This document shows positions 1-8,378 of a stretch of DNA of 64,000 nt, piece after piece. The stretch is from Rikenellaceae bacterium. Its GTDB lineage: Bacteria; Bacteroidota; Bacteroidia; Bacteroidales; Rikenellaceae. The position numbers were made by a program, and so were the translations under genes. Numbering within the stretch: position 1 is the stretch's first letter; the number at the start of each line of letters is the position of its first letter. The notes beneath the pieces are model-generated. The model was not told the origin of the DNA, did no database searches, and was given only the letters and a program-made list of their open reading frames with translations. The stretch covers positions 1 through 64,000 of the forward strand of contig WRDF01000005.1 of assembly GCA_009783565.1 (NCBI GenBank). The letters are read 5' to 3'.

Positions 1-711
1 CGAAAGTATGATCCGCGAATAGGACGATGGTTCAACGTAGACCCGCTGGCGGAAAAGTACACCCCGATTTCGCCGTATGCTTACGTGGCCAATAATCCAC
101 TGATTTTTATTGATCCAGATGGGAAACAGATACGTGTACCAGCGGAATTCAGACAACAATTTCTGGATGATCTTCGCAATGTTTTTGGAGACAGGGCATA
201 TATGTTTTCTTTCGATGACGATGGGATATTGCAACTCGACGGAAAACGAAGAGATTTTATCAGAGGTATGTCGAAAAACGAAAGAGAGGCTTTCGATGGT
301 TTATGGAAAGCCTTGCGCGACAAAATAATCACCACTGTGGTTTATGCCGATGAGTATGAGCTAACTATCGATGGCGAGAAAAAGCTTGTTGATATTGTAG
401 AAGAGTTTGGAGGAGGGCTATATTCTAAAATAGATAATTTGATTATAGTTGCGCCAAGTGTGGGAAGTGTAACTGTTACTTTGGACGAATTGCGATTTGG
501 TAATGGGGGCGTAGGATTTCCCTCCCAAACCGTCCAACAGAATACAACTTCTACATTGTTCCATGAAATAGGAGAACGAAATACTGCTAATATACATTTT
601 AGAGGAGCAGTTATTGACTACGAAAACTATGTACGAGCAATAATCCGACTTCCCATACGTCCATACGATCTAAATCACAGTAATAAAATAAGAACTGAAT
701 ATAAAAAATAA
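1..711 (+). CDS. RHS-repeat protein, C-terminal part with toxin-like domain (5' truncated by window edge)
   Basis: The frame is open from base 1. Its first 40 codons carry the conserved RHS core end (YDPRIGRWFNVDPLAEKY, then SPYAYVANNPLIFIDPDGK), which closes the beta-barrel shell of RHS/YD-repeat polymorphic toxins. The roughly 190 residues after DPDG are the variable tip, normally the toxin. That tip contains LFHEIGERN followed by RGAVIDYENYVR, a layout I associate with tips having a putative HExx-type metallopeptidase-like motif. Here the usual second histidine of HExxH is replaced (HEIGE), so catalysis is uncertain. The ATG at 85 is internal and is not the real start. GC is lower than in the housekeeping genes to the right, as is usual for exchanged RHS tips. 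A small secreted-looking gene follows after 7 bp, the usual place for an immunity gene. The RHS identity is firm; the toxin activity is not. Confidence 0.85.
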   Translation, partial: RKYDPRIGRWFNVDPLAEKYTPISPYAYVANNPLIFIDPDGKQIRVPAEFRQQFLDDLRNVFGDRAYMFSFDDDGILQLDGKRRDFIRGMSKNEREAFDGLWKALRDKIITTVVYADEYELTIDGEKKLVDIVEEFGGGLYSKIDNLIIVAPSVGSVTVTLDELRFGNGGVGFPSQTVQQNTTSTLFHEIGERNTANIHFRGAVIDYENYVRAIIRLPIRPYDLNHSNKIRTEYKK

Positions 712-718
712 AAATCCT

Positions 719-1249
719 ATGAACCACAAAATCAAAATATTCGTTATTTTAATTTGTTCATTTTTGAGTATTAATTCTCAATATGCACAAATTCCAAACA
801 GTCATAGACATGCGGTCTATATTGATAATATTTTTATAGGCACAGCAGGAGCGGAAGACATAAAAAAAATACCTCGCATTTTACTGGAAAATTATTACGG
901 TGAGATTTTTGTGGATTCGCTATTTGAGCCGAAAAATCCTAAAATGATAAAAGACATATATATAGAAAGAGAGCGAGAGGACTTGCTCCATGCGGGCAGT
1001 CTGCATATCCGAACCAAAAAAGCGAAAGACGGCTATCTTTTCGTGAATAGAAAAATTATGGATAAGATTGCAAGTTTAGATTGTGATTTGGGCGGATTGC
1101 AGATATTATATGTGTATAATAACGTGGCTGTAACGACAAAGAAAGATGTGATGCGACTTCTTGGGTTAAGAGAAAGGCGCATCCGAATATCGGAGATTAC
1201 ATACGATGAACTATCGAGAGAGATAACCGTATATATTTTCGATGAATAA
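719..1249 (+). CDS. small exported protein, probable immunity protein for the RHS tip
   Basis: This 176-residue protein begins with a clear Sec signal peptide (MNHKIKIFVILICSFLSINSQYA) ending near residue 23, so it should act in the periplasm. I do not recognise a family in the rest, which is charged and predicted mostly alpha/beta. It starts 7 bp after the RHS toxin stop and has the same low GC, so the two look like one exchanged cassette. By position it is the likely cognate immunity protein, inferred only from synteny. Its last 8 bases overlap the ATG of the following RHS fragment, which marks the junction where this cassette was joined to older RHS sequence. Confidence 0.55.
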   Translation: MNHKIKIFVILICSFLSINSQYAQIPNSHRHAVYIDNIFIGTAGAEDIKKIPRILLENYYGEIFVDSLFEPKNPKMIKDIYIEREREDLLHAGSLHIRTKKAKDGYLFVNRKIMDKIASLDCDLGGLQILYVYNNVAVTTKKDVMRLLGLRERRIRISEITYDELSREITVYIFDE

Positions 1250-1823
1250 TTGGTTAAATTTGGTGCGTGAGGTTCGTACAGGCTCGGCGTCCGGAGCTCT
1301 GAAAGCCCGCTACGTCTGGTCGAGCGACGGGACAAAGTTAAGAGTTCGTGACGGTGCGGGAGTGGATGGTTTCGACTACCTGGGTTCTTTGACTTATTCG
1401 AGTAATGTAAGCGGTGTGCTGTCGTTGGAAACGGCGCAGTTCGCGGGAGGTGTCATCCGCCTGACGAGCGGAGTGCAGGAGGTGAACTACTTCCTCACCG
1501 ACCACCTGGGCTCTGTGCGGTCGATTGTGGATGCAGCCGGCGACGAAAAGACTGTCGCTCGTTTTTTATTCGGCGCAAGCGAGACGGGTTGGCACATGTT
1601 TTGTCTTTTCGAGAATAAGTGTTCATCCCAGGAACATCGAAATCGCATGGAACAGATGATCAAAACCCACCACAGTTACAGCGACGAGGCTGTAAACCGC
1701 GAGATCGCCGAGATGCGCGCAAAGGGGTGGACCGTGCGTCAGTTCGTGTATTCCTCAGAGCTCGTCAACGATAAACTGCGCAGCTGCCTTATTCTGCTCT
1801 ACGAGCGCCCGCTGAAAGAATAG
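1242..1823 (+). pseudogene. displaced RHS core fragment fused to an unrelated short C-terminal domain
   Basis: Residues from about position 3 on (NLVREVRTGSASGALKARY, then GFDYLGSLTYSS and NYFLTDHLGSVRSIVD) are RHS core sequence. It normally lies upstream of the PYGxRYYDPRIGRW end seen at base 1. Here it has no N-terminal shell and stops at about base 1580, where an unrelated 80-residue stretch (from GWHMFCLFENK to LYERPLKE) continues in frame. That stretch could be its own small gene starting at ATG 1597; its EIAEMRAKGWTVRQ region vaguely resembles DUF4177-like small proteins (weak). The ATG at 1242 overlaps the previous stop and is probably accidental. I read this as an orphan RHS remnant left by cassette exchange. 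Confidence 0.6.
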
Positions 1824-1837
1824 TTATGAAAATTGTA

Positions 1838-1866
1838 TTGCATTTGGTAAAAAATGTGTAGTTTTG
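1838..1866 (+). promoter_or_regulatory. Bacteroidota-type promoter for secDF
   Basis: A TTG (1838-1840) and TAGTTTTG (1859-1866, fits TAnnTTTG) are separated by 18 bp and lie about 50 bp before the secDF ATG. Confidence 0.5.
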
Positions 1867-1917
1867 CGCTTTATTGAGCCATAGGTAAAACGCAAAACAA
1901 AATAACTCAATTCCAAA

Positions 1918-4900
1918 ATGCAGAACAAGGGCATACTTAAAGTGTTGATAGTCGCACTGATCCTTTCTGCCGTCTATGCACTCTCGTTCACGTTCGTGTC
2001 GATGAGAGTGGAGCGGGCGGCGGACAGACATGCGGCGCAGTTCGACATCGACCGTCAGGAACATGCACGGCAGGCTTTCCTCGACTCGATGAGGACACAG
2101 ACGGTCTTCAACCTCGGTTTCGTGAGCTTCACTTACGGCGAGGTAGTGGAGAAAGCGATAAATCTGGGTCTCGACCTGAGAGGCGGGATGAACGTCCTGC
2201 TGGAAATTTCGCCGGAGGATATCGTCCGCGCGCTGTCGAACCACAGTCAGGACCAGACATTTAATCAAGCTCTCGCAGAGGCACGGCGGAGCGTTTCCGG
2301 CAATTTTGTCGAGAACTTCGCGCAGGCCTACGAGCAACTTTCGGGTGGCGGCAGGCTGATAGACATTTTCAGCACGCCGGATGCGATTTCGAGCCGTGCG
2401 CTGTCGATGAGTGCCACGAATGCCGAAGTCGTCGCATATCTTAACTCTCAGGTAGAGAGCGCGATAGAGAACTCGTACATGGTTCTGAGCCGGCGTATCG
2501 ACCGTTTCGGGATCACGCAGCCCAACATTCAGCGCGTACGGAACACGGGGCGTATCCTCGTCGAGCTTCCGGGTGTGCGCGAACCTGAACGTGTACGTAA
2601 GCTGTTGCAGGGCACGGCGTCGCTCGAATTCTGGATGACGTATGACAACGAGCGCGTGCTGCCCGTGCTGATTGAGATCGACAATGCGCTGCGCCTGATG
2701 CTGGCGGCCGATACGCCGACGGTGGCCGATGCAGAGGTTGTGGAAGTTATAGACGGAGATGGCGTTGTGGTCGAAGAAACGGCCGAAACGGAGCAATCGA
2801 GCCTGCTGGCGCAGATCGTAGGCGAAGACACAGAGATGGACCAGGCCGCGATGCGTGCCGAACATCCGCTCTTCTCGCGTTTCTCGCCTAACACTGACCA
2901 GTTCGGTCGTGCTATTGGCGGCACTCCGATCGTCGGCCACGCCGAGAGGCATAATATTCCGGCTATCAACGAATTCTTTGCCAAGCCTGAGATTCGCGCG
3001 CTGATCCCGCACGACATGATCCTGCTGTGGGGCGTGAAGGGTATTCCGGACGAGAATAGACGCGAGAGCAACGTGTTCGAACTTTATGCTATGCGCGACC
3101 GCTCGGGCAAGGGACTGCCGGATCTCGACGGCAGCGCTGTGACCAATGCCTATTGGGACTATGAGCAGCATGGTTCGAGGGCACAGGTCGGCATGTCGAT
3201 GAACCGCGAGGGTGCGGCCATCTGGGAACGCATGACGCGCGACGCTCTGGACGCGAACAATCTTGCGGCGGGTTTCACGCGTAATATCGCCATAGTGCTC
3301 GACAGTCTCGTTTATTCAGCTCCCAGCGTAATAAACGTTATCAGCGGCGGCAGCTCACAAATCACCGGCAACTTCACGGTAAACGAAGCGACGGACTTGG
3401 CGAACGTACTGCGGTCGGGTAAACTGCCCGCTCCGGCGCGTATCAAGCAGGAAGCTCTGGTAGGGCCTACTCTCGGTGCAGAGACGATTACGGCGAGCAT
3501 GATCTCGTTTTTCCTGGCATTCGTGCTGGTGCTTATCTATATGATCGTGTTCTACAACCGCGCGGGATGGGTGGCGACTCTCGCACTGCTGCTAAACGTA
3601 CTCTTGCTGTTCGGCATACTCGTGTCGTTCGGGGCGGTGCTGACGCTACCAGGTATCGCGGGTATTATCCTCACGATAGGTATAGCGATCGACGCCAACA
3701 TTATTATATATGAGCGCATAAAAGAGGAATTGCGGGGAGGCAAGGCGCTCGGTGCAGCGGTGGCGGCAGGTTACAAGAACGCGATGTCCGCCATTATCGA
3801 CGCCAACATTACGTCGGTCATCGTCGGTATCATACTTTTCTGGTTCGGTACGGGCCCGGTGCAGGGTTTCGCAACGACGTTCATCATCGGTATCATTACG
3901 TCGTTCTTCACATCAATCTTCGTAACGCGACTGATCTTTGACGGCCGCCTTCGCAAGGGTAAGAACATCACGTTCTCGAACAAGTTCAGCGAGAATTTCC
4001 TTGCCAACACGAAGTTCGACTTCCTCAGAAAGCGCAAGATGTTCTATGCCATTTCGTTGGCGGTTGCGGTGATTTGCGTCGGGTCGATGTTCGTAAACAA
4101 GCTCAATCCGGGTGTCGATTTCACAGGCGGACGCGCATATACGGTGCGATTCGACCAACCGGTGAATGTCGAGCAGGTCCGCACGGCGCTCGACAATACA
4201 TTCGCAACTTTGGATAGCGATGGCGATGCGAGCGGAAGAGGCATTGTGGTCACGGAATACGGTAATAACCATCAGGTTCGCATTGTGACGCAGTATCTCA
4301 TCGGCGACGACAGCAACGAAGCTGCGCGCCGCGTGGAGGAGGTTCTGTTCCGTGCGCTTGCTCCGCTCTATGCGCAGGCCATAACTCCTGCGGAGTTCTC
4401 GGCCACGACGGAGGGTACGACAGTCGGCATCATCGCTTCCGACACCGTCGAGGCGAGTGTCGCGCGTGAGATTGTGTTCAATGCCTTCTGGGCTGTCGCT
4501 CTGGGACTGTTGGGCATAGGCCTGTACGTCATCATGCGTTTCCGCAGGTGGCAGTGGGGCGCAGGCAGCGTTGTCGCGCTGGCCCACGATGCGTTCATAA
4601 CGATCGGCGTCTTTTCGTTGTTTTGGAAAATCATGCCGTTCAACATGGAGATAAATCAGGCGTTCATCGCCGCGATTCTTACCATCATAGGTTATTCGAT
4701 AAACGACAAGGTAGTTATCTTCGACCGCATCCGCGAGTATCAGGCGCTGTACCCGAAACGCAGTATGCGCGAGAATATCAATAACGCGGTGAACAGCACG
4801 CTGTCGCGAACGATTAACACGACGATATCTACCCTGGCGGTGTTGTTGGCGATCTTCCTGTTCGGCGGCGAGGTGATCCGCGGGTTCATTTTCGCGCTGT

Positions 4901-5004
4901 TGTTCGGTATCGCGATCTCGATCTACTCGTCGATATTCATCGCCACGCCTGTGGCATACGACCTTATGCAGCGTGCAAAGCGCGGCGAAAAGCAGATAAA
5001 ATAG
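1918..5004 (+). CDS. secDF: protein translocase subunit SecDF (fused SecD-SecF)
   Basis: This 1028-residue inner-membrane protein fuses SecD and SecF, which use the proton gradient to pull exported proteins through SecYEG. An N-terminal membrane helix (about residues 8-28) is followed by a large periplasmic region. That region includes an acidic insertion around residues 265-330, which is common in Bacteroidota SecDF. The SecD membrane bundle (about 525-640) carries GIAGIILTIGIAIDANIIIYERI. The SecF half starts near residue 680, with the VDFTGGRAY motif near 735 and a final bundle containing IIGYSINDKVVIFDRIRE. Length and domain order match the fused form. A TAnnTTTG promoter precedes it and a strong terminator follows, so it is probably transcribed alone. 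Confidence 0.96.
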   Translation: MQNKGILKVLIVALILSAVYALSFTFVSMRVERAADRHAAQFDIDRQEHARQAFLDSMRTQTVFNLGFVSFTYGEVVEKAINLGLDLRGGMNVLLEISPEDIVRALSNHSQDQTFNQALAEARRSVSGNFVENFAQAYEQLSGGGRLIDIFSTPDAISSRALSMSATNAEVVAYLNSQVESAIENSYMVLSRRIDRFGITQPNIQRVRNTGRILVELPGVREPERVRKLLQGTASLEFWMTYDNERVLPVLIEIDNALRLMLAADTPTVADAEVVEVIDGDGVVVEETAETEQSSLLAQIVGEDTEMDQAAMRAEHPLFSRFSPNTDQFGRAIGGTPIVGHAERHNIPAINEFFAKPEIRALIPHDMILLWGVKGIPDENRRESNVFELYAMRDRSGKGLPDLDGSAVTNAYWDYEQHGSRAQVGMSMNREGAAIWERMTRDALDANNLAAGFTRNIAIVLDSLVYSAPSVINVISGGSSQITGNFTVNEATDLANVLRSGKLPAPARIKQEALVGPTLGAETITASMISFFLAFVLVLIYMIVFYNRAGWVATLALLLNVLLLFGILVSFGAVLTLPGIAGIILTIGIAIDANIIIYERIKEELRGGKALGAAVAAGYKNAMSAIIDANITSVIVGIILFWFGTGPVQGFATTFIIGIITSFFTSIFVTRLIFDGRLRKGKNITFSNKFSENFLANTKFDFLRKRKMFYAISLAVAVICVGSMFVNKLNPGVDFTGGRAYTVRFDQPVNVEQVRTALDNTFATLDSDGDASGRGIVVTEYGNNHQVRIVTQYLIGDDSNEAARRVEEVLFRALAPLYAQAITPAEFSATTEGTTVGIIASDTVEASVAREIVFNAFWAVALGLLGIGLYVIMRFRRWQWGAGSVVALAHDAFITIGVFSLFWKIMPFNMEINQAFIAAILTIIGYSINDKVVIFDRIREYQALYPKRSMRENINNAVNSTLSRTINTTISTLAVLLAIFLFGGEVIRGFIFALLFGIAISIYSSIFIATPVAYDLMQRAKRGEKQIK

Positions 5005-5023
5005 GTCGGTTCTTGGTGTCGTT

Positions 5024-5062
5024 AAAAAATCGCCGTTCCCTTTTCGGGAACGGCGATTTTTA
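5024..5062 (+). terminator. rho-independent terminator of secDF
   Basis: AAATCGCCGTTCCC pairs perfectly with GGGAACGGCGATTT around a TTTTC loop and is followed by T residues, 20 bp after the secDF stop. Confidence 0.9.
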
Positions 5063-5102
5063 TTCCAGGATGCGCGCGGTCGGGACGACAGAAAATTTTT
5101 CA

Positions 5103-5110
5103 TATCTTTG
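5103..5110 (+). promoter_or_regulatory. TATCTTTG -7 box immediately upstream of queE
   Basis: A perfect Bacteroidota -7 box ends only 4 bp before the queE ATG at 5115. This places the expected transcript start at or next to the start codon. No clear -33 TTG is visible. Confidence 0.55.
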
Positions 5111-5114
5111 ACCT

Positions 5115-5735
5115 ATGAACGATTTATTTTCAGGCGGCCGCCGGCTGCCGCTCGTCGAGGATTTCTACACCATTCAGGGTGAAGGACGGCATGCGGGCAA
5201 GGCGGCATATTTTATCCGGCTCGGCGGATGCGATGTCGGGTGCAGCTGGTGTGACGCGCGATTCACGTGGAATCCGCACGCATTTCCGCCTGTCGATGTC
5301 GATGAAATAGTGGCGCGCGCGGCGGCGCATCCGGCGCGCGCGATAGTGATCACGGGCGGCGAACCGCTGCTTTATCCGCTCGCGTATCTGACGGATCGGC
5401 TGCATGAACACGGATTGGAGATTTTTCTTGAAACGTCGGGCGCGCACCGTCCGAGCGGGCGTTTCGATTGGGTATGCCTGTCGCCCAAGCCAGCGCAACC
5501 GCCTGTGGATAAGGCGGTTGCGCTGGCCGATGAATTGAAAATAATCATCGAGAATGGCGAAGACTTTGCATGGGCGGAGCAGAACGCAACGCGCGTCAGA
5601 GAGGATTGTCTGCTATTTTTGCAGCCCGAATGGAGTCGTCGCGCACGGCTTATACCGGCGATCGTCGAGTATGTGAAAAACAATCCGCGCTGGCGGGTCT
5701 CGCTGCAAACTCACAAGTACATGAATATACCGTAG
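5115..5735 (+). CDS. queE: 7-carboxy-7-deazaguanine synthase (radical SAM)
   Basis: QueE converts 6-carboxytetrahydropterin to 7-carboxy-7-deazaguanine in queuosine (preQ0) biosynthesis, using a 4Fe-4S cluster and S-adenosylmethionine. The 206-residue protein shows the family start FYTIQGEGRHAGKAAYFIRLGGCD. The cluster motif Cx3Cx2C is at C39, C43 and C46 (CDVGCSWC), and the SAM-binding ITGGEPLL and late SLQTHKYMNIP are also present. The length suits the compact QueE form. The next gene starts 2 bp after the stop, so the two are likely co-transcribed. No other queuosine gene is in this window. Confidence 0.93.
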   Translation: MNDLFSGGRRLPLVEDFYTIQGEGRHAGKAAYFIRLGGCDVGCSWCDARFTWNPHAFPPVDVDEIVARAAAHPARAIVITGGEPLLYPLAYLTDRLHEHGLEIFLETSGAHRPSGRFDWVCLSPKPAQPPVDKAVALADELKIIIENGEDFAWAEQNATRVREDCLLFLQPEWSRRARLIPAIVEYVKNNPRWRVSLQTHKYMNIP

Positions 5736-5737
5736 CA

Positions 5738-6025
5738 ATGGGTTCTAAGATACTGAGGAGCAGGATATTGTGGATTCTGACGCTGGCCGTTTTCGTGTTG
5801 CTCGTTCGCGACAGCATCGCTAACAGACGGGCTGTGCGCAATGAGATCGAGACCCTGCGGATGCGGCGCGATTATTATCTGGAACGTATACGCGAGGACA
5901 GTACGGTGATCGAAAAACTGCGCGACGACGATTTTTTGGAACAATATGCGCGCGAACATTTCCTGATGCGCCGCGACGACGAGACGGTCTACGTGCTCGA
6001 ACGGCCTGTGGTTTTAGAAGATTAG
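5738..6025 (+). CDS. FtsB/DivIC-like septum formation initiator
   Basis: A 95-residue protein with one membrane helix near the N terminus (ILWILTLAVFVLLVRDSI) and a coiled coil (RRAVRNEIETLRMRRDYYLERIRED). It ends in the typical DDDFLEQYAREHFLMRRDDETVYVLE segment of the FtsB/DivIC family. These bitopic proteins join FtsL and FtsQ in the divisome. I chose the ATG at 5738, 2 bp after queE, over a longer frame starting inside queE, because it gives a proper membrane anchor. Its last 12 bases overlap the 3' end of the convergent mqnP gene. Confidence 0.85.
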   Translation: MGSKILRSRILWILTLAVFVLLVRDSIANRRAVRNEIETLRMRRDYYLERIREDSTVIEKLRDDDFLEQYAREHFLMRRDDETVYVLERPVVLED

Positions 6026-6847
6026 TCCGCCGATCGCAAATCCCGCATAGACGATGCTCGATGTGCCGTTGAGAAAGGTGAACAGCGCGGGGCGATGGAC
6101 AAAATGCTGCATCATGAGCATCGCCATAAACAGACCCGCACCCGTCCAATAAAGCGTGCTGCCGATAAATATGCCGGCGAGCGCCACGAAAATAGCGGTC
6201 GCTACATGGAATAAAATACTGATGAGAGTCGCCGTGTGCGGCGTGTAACGTGCGGGCACTGAATGTAATCCGTGCTGACGATCATACGCGGCATCCTGCA
6301 TCGAGTAGAGAATATCGAACCCCGCGACCCACGTCGCCACTATCGCCGCAAACAGGAGCGGAACTGCCGCGATCGAACCCGCCACGACAATATATGCTCC
6401 TACGGGCGCTATCGCAAGCGCCACGCCCAGCACGATATGCGACCATGCGGTGAAGCGTTTCGTGAAACTATACCCCGTAATTACTGCGAGCGCCACCGGT
6501 GAAAGCGCGAACGCAAGGGTATTAATCGTGGCCGTCAAGGCCACGAATCCTGCGGCATTTATCACCACGAATACGAGCGCCGCACGCGGCGATATCACCC
6601 CCGACGGTATCTCCCGTCCCGCCGTACGTGGGTTTTCGGCATCGAACCGACGGTCTGCCCAACGGTTGAAACCCATCGCTGCATTACGTGCCAATACCAT
6701 GCAAATCAGCATCTTAGCCAACAGCAGCCAGTCGAACTCCACGCCCGTGTACATTAGCGCATATACATACCCCAGCAACGCAAACGGCAACGCGAACACC
6801 GTATGCGCAAACTTCACAAAAGAAGCGTATTTTTTTATTAGGGTCAA
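6014..6847 (-). CDS. mqnP: UbiA-family prenyltransferase, probably MqnP of the futalosine menaquinone pathway
   Basis: A polytopic membrane protein of the UbiA superfamily, which transfers a polyprenyl chain to an aromatic acid. It has the aspartate-rich NRWADRRFDxxNPRTAGREIP motif and a second one (DILYSMQDAAYD). The FAHTVFALPFALLGY start and GREIP context resemble the 4-hydroxybenzoate prenyltransferase-like subgroup that serves as MqnP. The window also encodes MqnE, an enzyme specific to the futalosine route, which supports that reading, although UbiA in a ubiquinone-type reaction cannot be told apart by motif alone. The start is uncertain. The frame is open to a GTG at 6871, but that codon lies inside the hairpin that seems to end the upstream dipeptidase gene, so I prefer the TTG at 6847. 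Confidence 0.8.
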   Translation of the reverse strand: MTLIKKYASFVKFAHTVFALPFALLGYVYALMYTGVEFDWLLLAKMLICMVLARNAAMGFNRWADRRFDAENPRTAGREIPSGVISPRAALVFVVINAAGFVALTATINTLAFALSPVALAVITGYSFTKRFTAWSHIVLGVALAIAPVGAYIVVAGSIAAVPLLFAAIVATWVAGFDILYSMQDAAYDRQHGLHSVPARYTPHTATLISILFHVATAIFVALAGIFIGSTLYWTGAGLFMAMLMMQHFVHRPALFTFLNGTSSIVYAGFAIGGLIF

Positions 6848-6861
6848 TGGGGAGAATCGAA

Positions 6862-6912
6862 GAACTGCCACTGCCGAACAATCGCCGCATAGCGATCGGT
6901 TCGGCAGCGGCA
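6862..6912 (-). terminator. hairpin downstream of the M20 dipeptidase gene
   Basis: A long inverted repeat (ACTGCC-CTGCCGAAC against GTTCGGCAG-GGCAGT, with ATCGC/GCGAT inside) sits between the dipeptidase stop and the mqnP start on the minus strand. No long T-tract is present. Confidence 0.5.
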
Positions 6913-6926
6913 GTCAATTAATAGAT

Positions 6927-8291
6927 TTATTTACCGGCTGCGAAATGTTCGTAGAACCGGATAATGGTTTCGATACCGCGATAGAAGTTTTCGACGCCGT
7001 AACTCTCATTGGGCGAGTGGATTGCGTCGCTGTCGAGACCGAAGCCCAGCAATATCGATTTCATGCCCAATATGCGCTCGAAACCGCTTATGATCGGAAT
7101 ACTACCGCCTGAGTAGAACGGCAGCGGCTTTTTGCCGAACGTATCCTCGATCGCCTGCGACGCCGCACGGTAAGCCGGTATATCCGTGGGAGTTACATAG
7201 GGCTGACCGCCGTGCAGTACATCCACTTTCACCTTTACGCTCTTGGGCGCGATCTTTTCAAAATGAGCCTTGAACAGCTCGCCGATCTTCACAAAATCCT
7301 GATCCGGCACGAGGCGCATTGAAATTTTGGCGTTTGCCACCGATGGGATTATGGTCTTCGAACCTTCGCCCGTGTAGCCGCTCCAAATGCCGTTCACGTC
7401 GAGCGCCGGACGCACTCCGGTGCGCTCCATCGTCGTGTAGCCCTTTTCGCCCGTCACTTCGTCCACACCCAGCGATTTCTCATAAGCCGCCAAATCGAAC
7501 GGCGCTTTGTTGAACTCCTCGCGCTCAGTGGGCGTAAGCACGCGCACATTGTCGTAGAATCCGGGAATCGTGATACGTCCGTCGGCATCCACCAACTCGT
7601 CAATCATCCGCGCCAGAACGTTGGCCGGATTGGCAACCGCGCCTCCGAACAGCCCCGAATGCAGGTCGCGGTTCGGCCCCGTCACTTCGACCTGTACGTA
7701 TGTCAGCCCGCGCAGTCCCAACGTAATCGACGGCACATCCCACGCGATCATGCTCGTGTCCGAGACCAGAATGATGTCCGCCTTCACCAGCTCCTTATGG
7801 TCTTCGCACCATTTATAAAGGCTTGGCGAGCCTACCTCCTCTTCGCCTTCCAGCATGAATTTCACGTTGCACGGCAGCGTCCCGGTCGCAACCATCGCCT
7901 CAAACGCCTTTGCGTGCATATAGAGCTGCCCCTTGTCGTCGTTCGCGCCGCGCGCATAAATGCGGCCGTCTTTGATCACCGGCTCGAACGGCTCGTTGTC
8001 CCAAAGTTCCAGCGGCTCGGCCGGCATCACGTCATAGTGGCCGTAAACGAGGATCGTCGGCTTTGCGGGGTCGATGATCTTTTCGGCATAAACCACCGGA
8101 TTTCCTGCCGTCGGCATCACATCGGCGCGGTCTGCACCTGCCTTTTTAAGAGATGCTGCGAGCCATTCGGCACACTTCACCATGTCCGGTTTGTGCTGGC
8201 TCTGCGCGCTGACCGACGGAATGCGGATAAGTTCGAAAAGCTCATCCATGAAACGCTGGCGGTTCTCCGCCAAATACTTGTTTACCATCAT
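6927..8291 (-). CDS. M20 family dipeptidase (zinc metallopeptidase)
   Basis: A 454-residue cytosolic M20 peptidase, which hydrolyses dipeptides with a two-zinc centre. Visible motifs are LVYGHYDVMP (zinc ligand His and Asp), GANDDKGQ (bridging Asp), MLEGEEEVGSP (catalytic Glu and ligand Glu), LVSDTSM and the C-terminal DAIHSPNES with the last His ligand. A lid domain with DLHSGLFGG lies in the middle. The gene starts with two ATG codons in tandem. It is upstream of mqnP on the same strand but separated by a hairpin. Substrate preference (carnosine-like, Cys-Gly or general) cannot be read from the sequence. Confidence 0.93.
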   Translation of the reverse strand: MMVNKYLAENRQRFMDELFELIRIPSVSAQSQHKPDMVKCAEWLAASLKKAGADRADVMPTAGNPVVYAEKIIDPAKPTILVYGHYDVMPAEPLELWDNEPFEPVIKDGRIYARGANDDKGQLYMHAKAFEAMVATGTLPCNVKFMLEGEEEVGSPSLYKWCEDHKELVKADIILVSDTSMIAWDVPSITLGLRGLTYVQVEVTGPNRDLHSGLFGGAVANPANVLARMIDELVDADGRITIPGFYDNVRVLTPTEREEFNKAPFDLAAYEKSLGVDEVTGEKGYTTMERTGVRPALDVNGIWSGYTGEGSKTIIPSVANAKISMRLVPDQDFVKIGELFKAHFEKIAPKSVKVKVDVLHGGQPYVTPTDIPAYRAASQAIEDTFGKKPLPFYSGGSIPIISGFERILGMKSILLGFGLDSDAIHSPNESYGVENFYRGIETIIRFYEHFAAGK

Positions 8292-8378
8292 ATTATCCGT
8301 GTTTTAAGGGTTGTTTCTGCTAAATATAAAACTTTTTCAATGTCTTTCACAAATGCGACCCTACGCTGGGAGCGACAA

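Noticed and set aside
1789-3171. Long minus-strand frame opposite secDF
   Set aside because: Antisense shadow of a high-GC gene; no family motif, and the plus strand is clearly secDF.
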